Positions 30,966 through 40,472 of a stretch of 64,000 bases of DNA are shown one piece after another. The DNA is from a candidate division TA06 bacterium (lineage in GTDB: Bacteria > Hydrothermota > DG-26 > E44-bin18). The position numbers were made by a program, and so were the translations under genes. Position 1 is the stretch's first letter; the number at the start of each line of letters is the position of its first letter. Location: the NCBI GenBank assembly GCA_004376575.1, contig SOJN01000070.1, positions 21,775 through 85,774 of the forward strand. The letters are read 5' to 3'. Below the pieces are notes generated by a model. The model was not told where the DNA came from. It saw only the letters and a program-made list of their open reading frames with translations, and made no database searches.

Positions 30966-32609
30966 CTAGTCGTTGGCCTTCCGCGTCCAGTAGGGGCTGG
31001 AGATACCCTCAAATGCTGACATAGCTGCCGCTGCGCCTTCGCCCACAGCAGTGACGATTTGCCTTACTGCTCCAGTCACATCTCCTGCGGCATATATCCG
31101 AGGGATGTTGGTCTTGCCTTTTCGGTCCACTTTTATGAAGCCCGAATCCGACAACTCTATGCCCACTTCCGTAGCCAATTGTATGTTGGGGACCTCACCG
31201 ATTGACACGAAGAGACCGTCAGTCTTTGCCTCCTGTGTAGTGTTGTCTTTCGTGTTTTTCAGTTTCACGCCATCGAGTTTGTCTTTGCCAAGGATCTCCT
31301 CGACGGCGGAGTCCCAGATAACCGGGATGTTCTCTTTCTTCACAGATTCCTGAAGGTATTTCTCCGCCCTGAACTGGTCTCTTCTGTGGACTATCCTGAC
31401 GTTTGCACGGAGGCTCTTGAGATAGAGTGCGTCGGTCAGCGCGGTATTGCCGCCACCGACCACAATCACGTCCCTTCCTTTGTAGAGGTTGCCGTCGCAC
31501 ATGGCGCAGTAACTGACGCCATGTCCAAAAAACCTATCCTCGCCGCGTGCCTTCAGTTTTCTATATCGGGCCCCGGTCGCCAGAATGAGCGCTTTTGCCA
31601 CATAGCGGGCCCGGTTAGTGATCGCCTCTATGTTCTTTCCGATTTTGATCTCCCTCACCTCTTCACCCTCTCGAACATTCACATAGTTCTGGGCATGGGC
31701 GCTGATCATCTCCATCAGCTTCTTTCCCGCGATATTATCAAAACCAGGATAGTTCTCCACTGATGGCGTTACCAGGACCTGTCCGCCGATGGTTTCCTTC
31801 TCCAGGACAACTGCATTAAGCCCGCTTCTCTCTGCGTAGATGCCGGCTGTCAATCCTGCTGGTCCGGCACCGACTATCACCACATCTGCTTCAACCATTT
31901 CTTCGTCAACAGAAGGTGCCCACTCTTCTACTGGTTCCAGTGTGACCAGCTCAGAAATGAATCTTTCTTCAGGCTCAAATCCAAGGCCCATAGTCTTACC
32001 ATTTATTACTGTATGTGGAACCGACCCCACATTGTACTTCTTGGCGAGGTCAACATTTTCGTTCGAATCAACACACTCACCAGATACAAGGTCCGGTTTT
32101 TCAATGGCGGCCCTGAAGGCGTTCAAAACCTGGCCTGGGCAGTACGGGCATGCCAGGGTTACAAAAACCTGCACATTCCTTTTCTCACTTAGCTTGGATA
32201 GAATTTCCTTTGAGGCTTTCGAAAGACCGCTCTGTCTACGGGACACCAGCATAATTGTCTCGATAAATGACCTTCCCTCTTCACCTGCCGGCGCGCCCGT
32301 ATATCGAATCCGGTATTGTTCGGGGTTGATGAGCACAGTGGGCGAGCTTGCAACGTCGTACTTCTTTGATTTTGCGTCGGCTACTGAATTCAAATTTACC
32401 TGTATCTTGCTGCTCAGTTTTGCCAGATCCCTGGTAAACTTCACTGTCACATCATTGTACGGATCGTTCTCCCCCTTCTTGGTGAAAACCTCGAGTACCA
32501 CTTTTTCCTTCATTTCCTTGAACATCTCAAACAACGTCTGCCTGGCATCTCTTTCGATAAACCAGTCTTCTTCTTTTTCTTCAGTCTTCTTCCTCCCGGT
32601 TTTGGCCAT
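30966..32609 (-). CDS. AhpF-like flavoprotein: tandem thioredoxin folds + thioredoxin reductase
   Basis: 547 aa. Residues about 20-115 form a thioredoxin fold without active Cys (GENDPYND where CxxC would be); about 135-225 a second fold with Cys154-Pro-Tyr-Cys157; from about 240 a thioredoxin reductase with VVIVGAGPAGLTAGIYAERS (FAD), CAMCDG redox site, VVGGGNTALTDALYL (NAD(P)H) and a C-terminal YAAGDVTG. This is the AhpF layout: electrons pass from NAD(P)H via flavin and CAMC to the N-terminal CPYC. No AhpC gene is adjacent, so the acceptor may be a peroxiredoxin elsewhere or another dithiol protein. ATG 32609 has AAGGAG upstream. Confidence 0.9.
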   Translation of the reverse strand: MAKTGRKKTEEKEEDWFIERDARQTLFEMFKEMKEKVVLEVFTKKGENDPYNDVTVKFTRDLAKLSSKIQVNLNSVADAKSKKYDVASSPTVLINPEQYRIRYTGAPAGEEGRSFIETIMLVSRRQSGLSKASKEILSKLSEKRNVQVFVTLACPYCPGQVLNAFRAAIEKPDLVSGECVDSNENVDLAKKYNVGSVPHTVINGKTMGLGFEPEERFISELVTLEPVEEWAPSVDEEMVEADVVIVGAGPAGLTAGIYAERSGLNAVVLEKETIGGQVLVTPSVENYPGFDNIAGKKLMEMISAHAQNYVNVREGEEVREIKIGKNIEAITNRARYVAKALILATGARYRKLKARGEDRFFGHGVSYCAMCDGNLYKGRDVIVVGGGNTALTDALYLKSLRANVRIVHRRDQFRAEKYLQESVKKENIPVIWDSAVEEILGKDKLDGVKLKNTKDNTTQEAKTDGLFVSIGEVPNIQLATEVGIELSDSGFIKVDRKGKTNIPRIYAAGDVTGAVRQIVTAVGEGAAAAMSAFEGISSPYWTRKAND

Positions 32610-32627
32610 GGTTTTTCTCCTTAGCAA

Positions 32628-32912
32628 GACTTTTCTTGCCCATATTACTCCAACACAGAGCAGTGTGCAATTAGATTGTTTCCAAGCATGGTAATCCCGC
32701 GAAGCGGGGAAGACACCTACAGACTTATGGCAGTTGCCGCACTGCCCAAGATGTCAAATGTCAAGTCAAAGATCCTGCCTGTCGCACGCAAAGCGCCCAC
32801 TTTGCCCATCCGGGAGAGCAATCTGTTTGCGCTCCAGACCTTATACTCAATCCCTATTCCGGCAATCTTCAATCTTAAATCAGCAATCTTAAATGTAGGT
32901 AGTATACAATAT
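32628..32912. other. Spacer upstream of insertion sequence
   Basis: No gene. Contains an AATCTTCAATCTTAAATC-AGCAATCTTAAAT tract near 32868 and ends at the left terminal repeat of the IS. Confidence 0.4.
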
Positions 32913-32940
32913 GCGTAACTTTTGGTGTTGACGTAAGAGA

Positions 32941-32994
32941 AGCATCTGTCTAACCTGAGAAAGGAGAACACCAAACTCAGGAGGTTCAGATGCT
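32941..32994 (+). promoter_or_regulatory. SD-sequestering hairpin in the transposase leader
   Basis: AGCATCTG (32941-32948) pairs with CAGATGCT (32987-32994), which contains the start codon; AACCTGAG (32952-32959) pairs with CTCAG-GAGGTT (32976-32986), which contains the SD. When transcribed from outside, the fold would hide the ribosome site. Confidence 0.65.
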
Positions 32995-34198
32995 TCCCGG
33001 ACAAACAGAAGTTCGTCCAGAAAACAATGTAGCACCTAATGTAGCTGACGTCAATGATCTCTTTGATACCTGTGTAAGCCTTTCAGATAGTATTTGTGCT
33101 TCGCTCTTTGAGAATCTGATCTATATCCTTCAAAAGAACTGGCTCAGAGAGGATCTGGGGCGTCCGTGGAATAAAGAGGCGAGGGCTGGTCCTCTTGTCT
33201 GTCCTCGGTGTAGCCATAAGTCCTTCATTCGGAGAGGCTGGCGAAGTCGTAAGATCAGGACCTCCAGGGGGACGTATCAGATCCGTTTAGCTCAGGTCTC
33301 CTGTCGTAGATGCCAGAGGGTGTTTCGTCCTTATGCACTCAGACTGGGGATCCCTTCAACTCTTCGCTTTCTTCCAGAAGTCGAGGAGAAGATGATTGAT
33401 CTGGCAACACAGCTTCCGTATGGTCGTTCTGGAGCAATCCTCTCAAGACTTATCGGGGTCCGGGTCTCGTGTGAAACGATCCGACGACGGATCTTCAGGA
33501 AGGGGAGCGAGGAGAAGGCTCGATCTTTGCCAGAGACAGTAGAGCACTGTATGGTAGACGACACTAAGGTGAAAGCGGGTAAGAGGACCAGAGGGGAAGA
33601 AGTCCATATGGCCATTTCTGTTGAGCGTGGTCCTTTGCTCTATGGTAGGCCCACATTGAAGAAAGATCTTCTTTTTCTCTCTCTGGGAGGGCCTAAACCA
33701 TTGAAGAAGGTGTTGAAGCAGTTGAATCCTCAGCGTCTTGTTCACGATGGGTTCCTGAACCTCTCTGGCTGTGCACAGAAGGTTCAACGGTGTCGCTGGC
33801 ATCTTCCCAATGACCTTCGGATCATTTTGTCTATGGATGGTATCAGATGGCGCAACACTGTTGCTGCTGCAAGGGAACTGAGAGAGATCTTGTGGCAAGA
33901 AGGTTCCTTAGCTTACGATCGCTTTACTCGGATGTTAGGGGAGCATGGGTTCCGAAAGTCTGCCACATATCTTAAGAATGCTCGGAAGGAGATATTTGCA
34001 TATAGTGGAGACGAGAGCTTTAAGTTCACCACCACGTCGCCTCTGGAGAGAGAGATGCGAGAGTTGAATCGCCGGATGGATGTTGGAGCTCGGTGGAGCA
34101 CACAGGGAGCCGAAAACATGGCCCGGGTTCTTTTTACCAGACGGTTCCGACACAGAAATCAGGTTCTCAAAGAGCAAGAACTACTAGAACCAGGTTAG
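32990..34198 (+). CDS. DDE transposase (ISH6/Mutator-like)
   Basis: 402 aa. N-terminal zinc-ribbon-like CPRCSHKSFIRRGWRSR...VSCRRCQRVF, a helix-turn-helix region (LPYGRSGAILSRLIGVRVS), then a catalytic core with VDDTKVKAGKR (first Asp), LVHDGFLNLSG (second Asp) and C-terminal SPLEREMRELNRRMDVGARWS, the Glu region ending in RWSTQGAENM, resembling ISH6 and some IS256-like enzymes. Full length and uninterrupted, so possibly active. ATG 32990 with AGGAGG 5 bases upstream, both buried in a hairpin. Confidence 0.85.
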   Translation: MLPGQTEVRPENNVAPNVADVNDLFDTCVSLSDSICASLFENLIYILQKNWLREDLGRPWNKEARAGPLVCPRCSHKSFIRRGWRSRKIRTSRGTYQIRLAQVSCRRCQRVFRPYALRLGIPSTLRFLPEVEEKMIDLATQLPYGRSGAILSRLIGVRVSCETIRRRIFRKGSEEKARSLPETVEHCMVDDTKVKAGKRTRGEEVHMAISVERGPLLYGRPTLKKDLLFLSLGGPKPLKKVLKQLNPQRLVHDGFLNLSGCAQKVQRCRWHLPNDLRIILSMDGIRWRNTVAAARELREILWQEGSLAYDRFTRMLGEHGFRKSATYLKNARKEIFAYSGDESFKFTTTSPLEREMRELNRRMDVGARWSTQGAENMARVLFTRRFRHRNQVLKEQELLEPG

Positions 34199-34220
34199 GC
34201 GGAAAATGAGAAAGTTACGC

Positions 34221-34569
34221 TTTATGGTTGCTACCTAAATGTAAAGTGGCACCGTCCCCAGCCCAAATTGGACACCGCATGCATGGATCCGACTCTTTTA
34301 CCGCTTTTTTTGGGTGGCGGAGGGATAGGGATATATGCTATATAGATATAGTTGATGAGGTATCCTATTCTTCCACAACTTTCGCAGGCGTCTTATACGG
34401 CAATCGACACAGTGTTTGGGGTGTTATGCGGATCGGCATAAACAATGTTATAATCAATGAAGAAGAATCCCAGATTAATTGACAGAAATTCATAGGATTA
34501 AGTTCATTAATAGCTTTAGTTTTTTCTTTACCGGTAATTGCAAAGACAACTAGAAAGGAGGTGAATTGA
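34221..34569. other. AT-rich spacer between IS and pentapeptide gene
   Basis: No supported gene; an 84-codon open frame at 34228 has no SD and no recognisable pattern. A clear drop in GC compared with surroundings. SD AAAGGAGGTGA at its end belongs to the next gene. Confidence 0.45.
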
Positions 34570-34989
34570 ATGAAAATTCAGTCGCCTAAAGACTTTCTTG
34601 ATGTTAGAGATGGCACGATACCAGAATGTAAATTTGATAACCTGAATATGTCGAACTCTCATTTTCACAATATCAATCTTTCCGACACAAACTTTGACGA
34701 CATCAATATGAGCAAAGTGACATTTCATAACATAAATATGAGCGATGGAACGCTTGATTGTATTAATATGGGAGGTGTTAAATTCATACATATTGGTCCT
34801 GCACCAGATGAAGATGGTAAGCAAGAGAGACAACGCCCAATAACATTCGAAGAAATGATGCTCTGTGATAGCAAGTTCAATAAGGTTGATATGTCTGGAG
34901 TTGAAATCAAAGAATGTAATATCGAGGGCATGAAAATTGATGGCATTCTTGTTTCCGAGATGATCAAAGCTTATAAGAAACAAACTTAA
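34570..34989 (+). CDS. Pentapeptide-repeat-like protein
   Basis: 139 aa with a near-perfect SD (AAAGGAGGTGA). Residues about 15-75 and 95-125 consist of degenerate repeats with hydrophobic/aromatic and Asn/Asp positions every five residues (CKFDNLNMSNSHFHNINLSD, FDDINMSKVTFHNINMSD, FNKVDMSGVEIKECNIEG), predicting a right-handed beta-helix interrupted by a charged loop (APDEDGKQERQRP). AT-rich composition and position next to an IS suggest recent acquisition. Pentapeptide proteins can mimic DNA or scaffold complexes; function here unknown. Confidence 0.7.
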   Translation: MKIQSPKDFLDVRDGTIPECKFDNLNMSNSHFHNINLSDTNFDDINMSKVTFHNINMSDGTLDCINMGGVKFIHIGPAPDEDGKQERQRPITFEEMMLCDSKFNKVDMSGVEIKECNIEGMKIDGILVSEMIKAYKKQT

Positions 34990-35022
34990 GGTCTTTGCTC
35001 GGTGCTTGACACTATGACAGTT

Positions 35023-35139
35023 CTATTCCAGTTTCGTTCCGGCCCTCGTGGACGTATCAATCTTCTTGATACTTCTGCCTATCCATTTCTCGAAATCCTT
35101 TATCACCTTCTCCGCCGGTATGGTGGCACGTATGAACTT
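35023..35139 (-). pseudogene. 3' remnant of an unidentified gene
   Basis: Reading leftward, about 38 codons give FIRATIPAEKVIKDFEKWIG followed by RSIKKIDTSTRAGTKLE and a stop. It looks like a protein C terminus whose upstream part has been replaced by repeat sequence (35140-35240). No start or SD. Identity unknown; could be chance. Confidence 0.3.
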
Positions 35140-35267
35140 TTGCCTACTCCGGAGGGCTAGGTTGGCCGGTTTCGCCCGAAATGACGAAATCCTATCTTGC
35201 AGGCCAAGATGTCAATGTGTCACGCCTGGCACCGGGCCTGGTATTTTGTCTTCTCGAAAGAATTCGC

Positions 35268-35296
35268 TTGACAACTGCCGGCCCGTCTGATACAAA
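35268..35296 (+). promoter_or_regulatory. Promoter of carAB
   Basis: TTGACA at 35268-35273, 17-base spacer, TACAAA at 35291-35296; leader of about 60 bases. Confidence 0.7.
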
Positions 35297-35331
35297 GGCT
35301 TGGAGAGTTGGGATAACTTAGACCCTTCAAA

Positions 35332-35357
35332 CTAGTCCGGTGAGGCTAGAAAGGGGG
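35332..35357 (+). promoter_or_regulatory. PyrR-type RNA-binding site overlapping the carA SD region
   Basis: AGTCCGGTGAGGCT at 35334-35347 fits the PyrR binding-loop consensus ARUCCNGNGAGGYU at every position, closed by CTAG/CTAG (35332-35335 with 35346-35349). The SD AAGGGGG follows at 35351. No terminator fold is seen, so UMP-bound PyrR would block ribosome access rather than attenuate (inference). Confidence 0.75.
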
Positions 35358-35361
35358 TGGA

Positions 35362-36516
35362 GTGGTAGAAGAGGAAAAAACCTTCCCGCAAAAGGCGGGG
35401 AGGTATTTTTTTGAGCCTGCCCTTCTCGTTCTCGAAGACGGTTCTCACTATTTCGGGAGATCCCTTGGAGCAAGTGGCGAGACCGGAGGCGAGGTAGTCT
35501 TCAATACCTCGATGGCGGGCTACCAGGAGATTCTCACAGATCCTTCCTACAAAGGCCAGATAGTCATAATGTCGTATCCCCAAATTGGTAACTACGGAGT
35601 GAGGGATGAAGACCAAGAGTCCTCATCCACATATGTTGAGGGTTTCGTGGTGAAGGAATACACGCCGGCTGTCTGGCCGGACCGTAGAAGCGATCTGAAT
35701 CATTTCCTGAAGGAACACTCTGTAGTTTCAATGGAGGGCGTGGACACACGGGCGATAGTCAAGCGCTTGAGAAGCAGGGGTTCCATGAGAGGGGTCATAT
35801 CCAGCACGGATCTTAGTCCAGATAGTCTGCACAAGAAAGTATTGGCCGTGAGAGACATACGGGAGCTCAATCTTGTGGAGGGATGCTCATGCAAAGGGCC
35901 ATATGACTGGAACGGGTTCAAGGCAAGCCAGGAACCTGGCATTCTTCGCGTGGTAGTATACGACTTTGGGGCGAAGAGAGGGATACTCAACTCTCTTTCT
36001 TCACTTGGGATCGCAGTTTCTGTAGTCCCCCATGACTTTCCGTCAGAGGAAGTGCTCAAGATGCGGCCAAATGGTGTCGTATTATCCAATGGACCGGGGG
36101 ACCCGGAGATGGTAAGACACGCAATAGTGGCTGCCAGGACTCTCATGGGCAAGGTTCCTCTTTTTGGCATATGTCTCGGCCACCAGATACTCTGCCTTGC
36201 TCTGGGAGCGAGAATATACAAACTGAAGTTCGGCCATCACGGTGGAAACCATCCGGTCAAGGATGTAAGAACAGGAGAGGTGAAGATAACGTCTCAGAAC
36301 CACAACTATGCAGCAGATGCAGAATCAATTGAAGCTCGCGGTGCAGAAGTTACTCACATAAACCTTTACGACGGAACTGTCGAAGGGATGAGGCACAGCG
36401 ACGCGGATCTCTTTGGGATCCAGTACCATCCTGAGGCCTGTCCCGGCCCGAACGACTCACATTACCTTTTCAAAAGCTTCGTTTCTGCAATGGAAGAAGT
36501 TGCCAAGGCGAGATGA
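35362..36516 (+). CDS. carA: Carbamoyl-phosphate synthase, small (glutaminase) subunit
   Basis: 384 aa. Hydrolyses glutamine and channels ammonia to CarB. N-terminal CarA domain ([36 protein letters not shown]), C-terminal class I glutaminase with [16 protein letters not shown] (nucleophilic Cys) and [13 protein letters not shown] (His, Glu). GTG start at 35362 after AAGGGGG. The end overlaps carB. Regulated together with carB through the PyrR-type leader. Confidence 0.97.
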   Translation: MVEEEKTFPQKAGRYFFEPALLVLEDGSHYFGRSLGASGETGGEVVFNTSMAGYQEILTDPSYKGQIVIMSYPQIGNYGVRDEDQESSSTYVEGFVVKEYTPAVWPDRRSDLNHFLKEHSVVSMEGVDTRAIVKRLRSRGSMRGVISSTDLSPDSLHKKVLAVRDIRELNLVEGCSCKGPYDWNGFKASQEPGILRVVVYDFGAKRGILNSLSSLGIAVSVVPHDFPSEEVLKMRPNGVVLSNGPGDPEMVRHAIVAARTLMGKVPLFGICLGHQILCLALGARIYKLKFGHHGGNHPVKDVRTGEVKITSQNHNYAADAESIEARGAEVTHINLYDGTVEGMRHSDADLFGIQYHPEACPGPNDSHYLFKSFVSAMEEVAKAR

Positions 36517-39500
36517 CATAAGGAAGATCCTCATCATCGGCTCAGGCCCAATAGTCATAGGCCAGGCGTGCGAATTTGATTATGCCGGGACTCAGGCCTG
36601 CAGGGCGCTCCGCTCTGAAGGGTATGAGGTTGTCCTTGTCAATTCGAATCCTGCGACCATTATGACAGATCCTGAAATGGCTGAGCGGACTTACATCGAA
36701 CCATTGACCACGGAGGTATGCAAGGCAATTATCTTGAGAGAAAAGCCAGATGCGGTACTGTCTACACTGGGAGGGCAGACCGGCTTGAACATCGCCTATT
36801 CGCTTGCACGTTCCGGATTCTTGGAGGAGCAAGGTGTTGAACTCCTCGGTGCTAAGCTGGAGGTGATAAAGAAGGCAGAAGATAGGTCCCTGTTCAAAAC
36901 AGCAATGGACAATATATGTCTCGAGACACCGAGAAGCGTCTTCGTTGAATCTATGGAAGAAGCTGAGAAGAAGGTTCGGAATTTCGACTTTCCGCTGATT
37001 ATCAGGCCGTACTTCACACTCGGAGGAATCGGGAGCAGTGTGGTTGAAGATCAAGGACAGTTCAGGCGGTCCATCGCCGCTGCATTGAATGCGAGTCCGG
37101 TGCATGCAACCCTGATAGAAGAGTTCCTGCTCGGCTGGCGAGAGTACGAGCTCGAGGTTATGAGGGATAGAAGTGATAACGCGATAGTCGTCTGTTCCAT
37201 AGAGAACTTTGACCCAATGGGAATTCACACCGGAGACTCAATCACTGTCGCTCCTCAGCAGACGCTTCCCGACAAAGAATATCAGAAGATGAGGGATGCT
37301 GCGCTCATGGTCATCAGGGAGATAGGAGTGGACACCGGCGGGTCCAATGTTCAATTTGCATACAACCCTGAGGATGGGCGGATGCTCGTAATAGAGATGA
37401 ATCCGAGGGTGTCACGATCCTCAGCTCTTGCTTCAAAGGCTACAGGATTCCCCATAGCCAAGATAGCCACCAAACTTGCCATCGGATACACTCTTGATGA
37501 AATCCCCAACGACATAACAGGAACTACACCAGCGTCTTTCGAACCCGTCCTCGATTACTGCGTCGTGAAGCTTCCCAGGTGGGCGAGTGAGAAGTTTCCA
37601 AAGGCGGATGCAACACTCAGCTCACAGATGAAGTCTGTAGGAGAGGTGATGGCAGTAGGAAGGACCTTCAAAGAGGCTTTCCAGAAAGCAATTGCGTCCT
37701 TGGAACAACCAAAGGCAGTTGATAGGTGGATCTCGGGGAATGGCGCGACACTGGAACAGGTGAAGAAAGCGCTGGCCGTTCCCAATCCGACTAGATGTCT
37801 GTACATGAGAGATGCCTTGAGGCTTGGCATGAGCATCGAAGAAATACACAGTCTCACCAAGGTTGACAGGTGGTTCATCACCAGACTGCTGGAGATTGTC
37901 AGTCTGGAGAAAGAGATCAAGAACGCTCCTCAGTTAACGCCTGAACTCCTGCGGGAGGCAAAGCGCAATGGGTTTGCGGACCTGGAATTATCTTATCTGA
38001 TAGACAGGAATGAGGGGGAGGTTAGGGAGCTGAGAAGTAGGCACCGGATCTTGCCAGTAATAAAATCCGTGGACACGTGTGCGGGTGAATTTGAGGCTCG
38101 CACTCCTTACTATTACTCGACATATGAGACAGAGGATGAGTTCAAACCGACAGATTCAAAAAAGGTTGTGATTGTGGGAAGCGGCCCAAACAGAATTGGT
38201 CAGGGGATTGAGTTTGACTACTGCTGCGTCCATGCCTCACTGGCATTGAGAGAAGAGGGGTATGAATCCATAATGATAAACTCAAATCCGGAGACTGTTT
38301 CTACGGATTACGACATCTCGGACAGACTCTATTTTGAACCTCTGAGTTTCGAGCATGTGCTCAACATAGTAGAAAAGGAAGACCCATTCGGACTCATCGT
38401 CCAGTTGGGTGGGCAGACCGCTCTCAAACTTGCCGGGAGCCTGGCAAAATCAGGAGTGAGGATTCTTGGAACATCTCCGAACGACATAGACAGAGCAGAG
38501 GATAGGAAGAGGTTCAGAAAGGTGATAAACTCATTGGGTCTTAGACAACCCAGAAGCGCGACCTCGACAGACCTTGCTTCTGCCATTGAAGTAGCCAGCG
38601 AGATAGGCTATCCAGCCATAGTCAGGCCCTCCTATGTTCTTGGGGGTCGGGCCATGGAAATAGTCTATGATGATGCAAGACTGAAGGAAGTCATGGAGGA
38701 GGCCCTGTCTGAGTGTCCAGGCATGCCCGTTCTCATTGAGAGGTTCCTCGAGGACGCAGTCGAGGTTGACGTCGATGGCGTGAGCGATGGAGAGGAAGTC
38801 TTTGTGGGAGCGGTCATGGAGCACATTGAAGAAGCGGGTGTCCATTCCGGTGACTCCTCCTGCGTGATTCCAGCCTATTCTCTTGGCGAGGAGGCCATTG
38901 AAGAGATTGAAAGGCAGAGCGCACTTCTGGCAAAGGCGCTCAAAGTGTGCGGACTGTTCAATGTCCAGCTAGCAATCAGAGGCAATCGTGTATACGTTTT
39001 GGAGATAAATCCCCGAGCCTCCAGGACGATTCCGTTCGTTTCCAAGGCAATAGGCATTCCCCTTGTTAAGGTCGCAACCAAACTGATGCTGGGACGAAAG
39101 CTTAGAGAATTCGGGCTGAAGAAAAACGGGGCGCCAGAATACGTTAGCGTGAAGAAACCCGTCTTCCCCTTTGCAAGGTTTTCCGGAGTGGACACAATCC
39201 TCGGCCCGGAGATGCGCTCGACTGGAGAAGTAATGGGTATCGACTCCACCTTCGGAAGAGCATACGCCAAGGCTCAGCTTGCGTCTGAAGGTAGCCTGCC
39301 CATGTGCGGCACAGCTTTCATAAGCGTTAATGATAGGGATAAAAGAGCAATAATCTCATTGGCCAAAAGGCTGGAGTCCCTTGGGTTCAGGATTCTGGCC
39401 ACCCGTGGTACAGCGAGGACTCTCAAGATGTCCGGGCTTGTTGTGCAGACCGTATACAAGGTGAAGGAAGGCAGGCCTGACATCGCACAGCTGATAACGC

Positions 39501-39700
39501 GGGGTGATGTTGATTTGGTGATAAACACCCCCCTCGGGAGAAGGTCGCGCTTTGATGAGCCTGCGATAAGAAGATCCGCGTTGAGGACAAACATACCATG
39601 TGTGACGACAATATCGTGTGCCTCCGCTCTGGTCACGGCTATTGAGGAGGCCAGAGAAAACTGGATTTCCGTCCGGTCACTCCAGGAATACCACGCCTGA
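36500..39700 (+). CDS. carB: Carbamoyl-phosphate synthase, large subunit
   Basis: 1066 aa, full length. Two homologous ATP-grasp halves: [20 protein letters not shown] near residue 10 and [20 protein letters not shown] near 555, each with [18 protein letters not shown] or [18 protein letters not shown] metal sites; C-terminal MGS domain ([16 protein letters not shown]) as allosteric site. Makes carbamoyl phosphate for pyrimidines and arginine. The start is likely TTG at 36500 ([10 protein letters not shown] aligns with MPRRxD of relatives), 17 bases inside carA; upstream in-frame codons lie within carA. Confidence 0.97.
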   Translation: MPRRDDIRKILIIGSGPIVIGQACEFDYAGTQACRALRSEGYEVVLVNSNPATIMTDPEMAERTYIEPLTTEVCKAIILREKPDAVLSTLGGQTGLNIAYSLARSGFLEEQGVELLGAKLEVIKKAEDRSLFKTAMDNICLETPRSVFVESMEEAEKKVRNFDFPLIIRPYFTLGGIGSSVVEDQGQFRRSIAAALNASPVHATLIEEFLLGWREYELEVMRDRSDNAIVVCSIENFDPMGIHTGDSITVAPQQTLPDKEYQKMRDAALMVIREIGVDTGGSNVQFAYNPEDGRMLVIEMNPRVSRSSALASKATGFPIAKIATKLAIGYTLDEIPNDITGTTPASFEPVLDYCVVKLPRWASEKFPKADATLSSQMKSVGEVMAVGRTFKEAFQKAIASLEQPKAVDRWISGNGATLEQVKKALAVPNPTRCLYMRDALRLGMSIEEIHSLTKVDRWFITRLLEIVSLEKEIKNAPQLTPELLREAKRNGFADLELSYLIDRNEGEVRELRSRHRILPVIKSVDTCAGEFEARTPYYYSTYETEDEFKPTDSKKVVIVGSGPNRIGQGIEFDYCCVHASLALREEGYESIMINSNPETVSTDYDISDRLYFEPLSFEHVLNIVEKEDPFGLIVQLGGQTALKLAGSLAKSGVRILGTSPNDIDRAEDRKRFRKVINSLGLRQPRSATSTDLASAIEVASEIGYPAIVRPSYVLGGRAMEIVYDDARLKEVMEEALSECPGMPVLIERFLEDAVEVDVDGVSDGEEVFVGAVMEHIEEAGVHSGDSSCVIPAYSLGEEAIEEIERQSALLAKALKVCGLFNVQLAIRGNRVYVLEINPRASRTIPFVSKAIGIPLVKVATKLMLGRKLREFGLKKNGAPEYVSVKKPVFPFARFSGVDTILGPEMRSTGEVMGIDSTFGRAYAKAQLASEGSLPMCGTAFISVNDRDKRAIISLAKRLESLGFRILATRGTARTLKMSGLVVQTVYKVKEGRPDIAQLITRGDVDLVINTPLGRRSRFDEPAIRRSALRTNIPCVTTISCASALVTAIEEARENWISVRSLQEYHA

Positions 39701-39806
39701 AGACCTTCGGTCTCCACTCGAAAATACGAATTGGAAAAGACGGAAGGCGGAGTCGTGAGAGTAGCCAGCGACGGAGTCCCTTCGATACTCTCCTCGTGGA
39801 GCGAGG

Positions 39807-39837
39807 CCCCGTGTATCTTACTTCGTGAGAAACGGGG
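39807..39837. repeat. 31-base CCCCGTGT...ACGGGG palindromic element
   Basis: Copy with CTTACTTCGTGAG core (two changes from the consensus that keep part of the pairing). The spacer 39701-40310 has no gene; it also holds GCAGATTCTTCGTCGG and ATTGCTTCGTCGC...CTCGCAATGACA elements (39861-39903, 40088-40124). Confidence 0.8.
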
Positions 39838-40310
39838 TAGGCAGGATGAGCTCCGGATCTCCCAAAAGCAGATTCTTCGTCGGTCCCCTCCTCAGAATGA
39901 CATCGGTCTTTTGTCATCCTGTTTACTCTGTGTTAAAGGTCACAAGCAAGGCGTGGTGAGCTTGTTACACAGAGTTAATCCCGAGCGAAGTCCTGAGTTC
40001 TTCGAAGGACGAATCGAGGGGAGCGGAGTCCGAAGGACGGAGTCCCTTCGATACTCTCAGGATAAACTCCGGATCTGCTTGTGCCAGATTGCTTCGTCGC
40101 GCTGACGCACTCCTCGCAATGACATTTTCTCGTTTGCCTGCCCGAAGAAGTTGGCGATGCAGAAGTTGGGTCATTCTAGGAATCTTCTAAAAACCACAAT
40201 GAGGGGGAAAATGGCGCCTCTACAGGTAGCCCATAAGACCTTACTGTATAGTGGTTTACGGCCTCTACCGCCCGATGTTCAGATTGACATCGACAATTGC
40301 GCAAACAGTA

Positions 40311-40339
40311 TTGACGAACGACAAAGGACATGATAAGAT
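40311..40339 (+). promoter_or_regulatory. Promoter of citrate synthase gene
   Basis: TTGACG at 40311-40316, 17-base spacer, TAAGAT at 40334-40339. Confidence 0.6.
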
Positions 40340-40346
40340 GAAAATT

Positions 40347-40389
40347 CCCCTGAGGCCGGCTGGTCTGAGTCCAGTTGCCGGCCGAGGGG
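40347..40389 (+). promoter_or_regulatory. 5'-terminal hairpin in the citrate synthase leader
   Basis: CCCC (40347-40350)/GGGG (40386-40389) and GGCCGGC (40354-40360)/GCCGGCC (40377-40383) with an asymmetric TGA/GA internal loop and a 16-base apical loop containing TGG...CCA. It begins at the predicted transcript start, so it may stabilise the mRNA or be a protein site. No T-run. Confidence 0.55.
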
Positions 40390-40472
40390 AGTGTACATCA
40401 CACATCTAAGTGGGGGGAGGTTCCCTGCTCAAAATATCCGGACAAATGTCCGGTCGTAGAAAGGAGGAGAAG

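Larger units (their letters stand above)
32913..34220 (+). mobile_element. Insertion sequence with 10-base terminal inverted repeats
   Basis: About 1.3 kb. Left end GCGTAACTTT (32913-32922), right end AAAGTTACGC (34211-34220), enclosing one transposase gene that fills the element. No obvious target duplication: the left flank ends ACAATAT, the right begins TTTATGG. The ends may extend imperfectly, so borders could shift by a few bases. Confidence 0.8.

Noticed and set aside
34228..34482. 84-codon frame after the IS
   Set aside because: No SD and no recognisable motif; part lies in low-GC spacer.
40347..40389. Transcription attenuator before citrate synthase
   Set aside because: The hairpin has no T-run and lies at the transcript start, so it is kept as a leader hairpin only.
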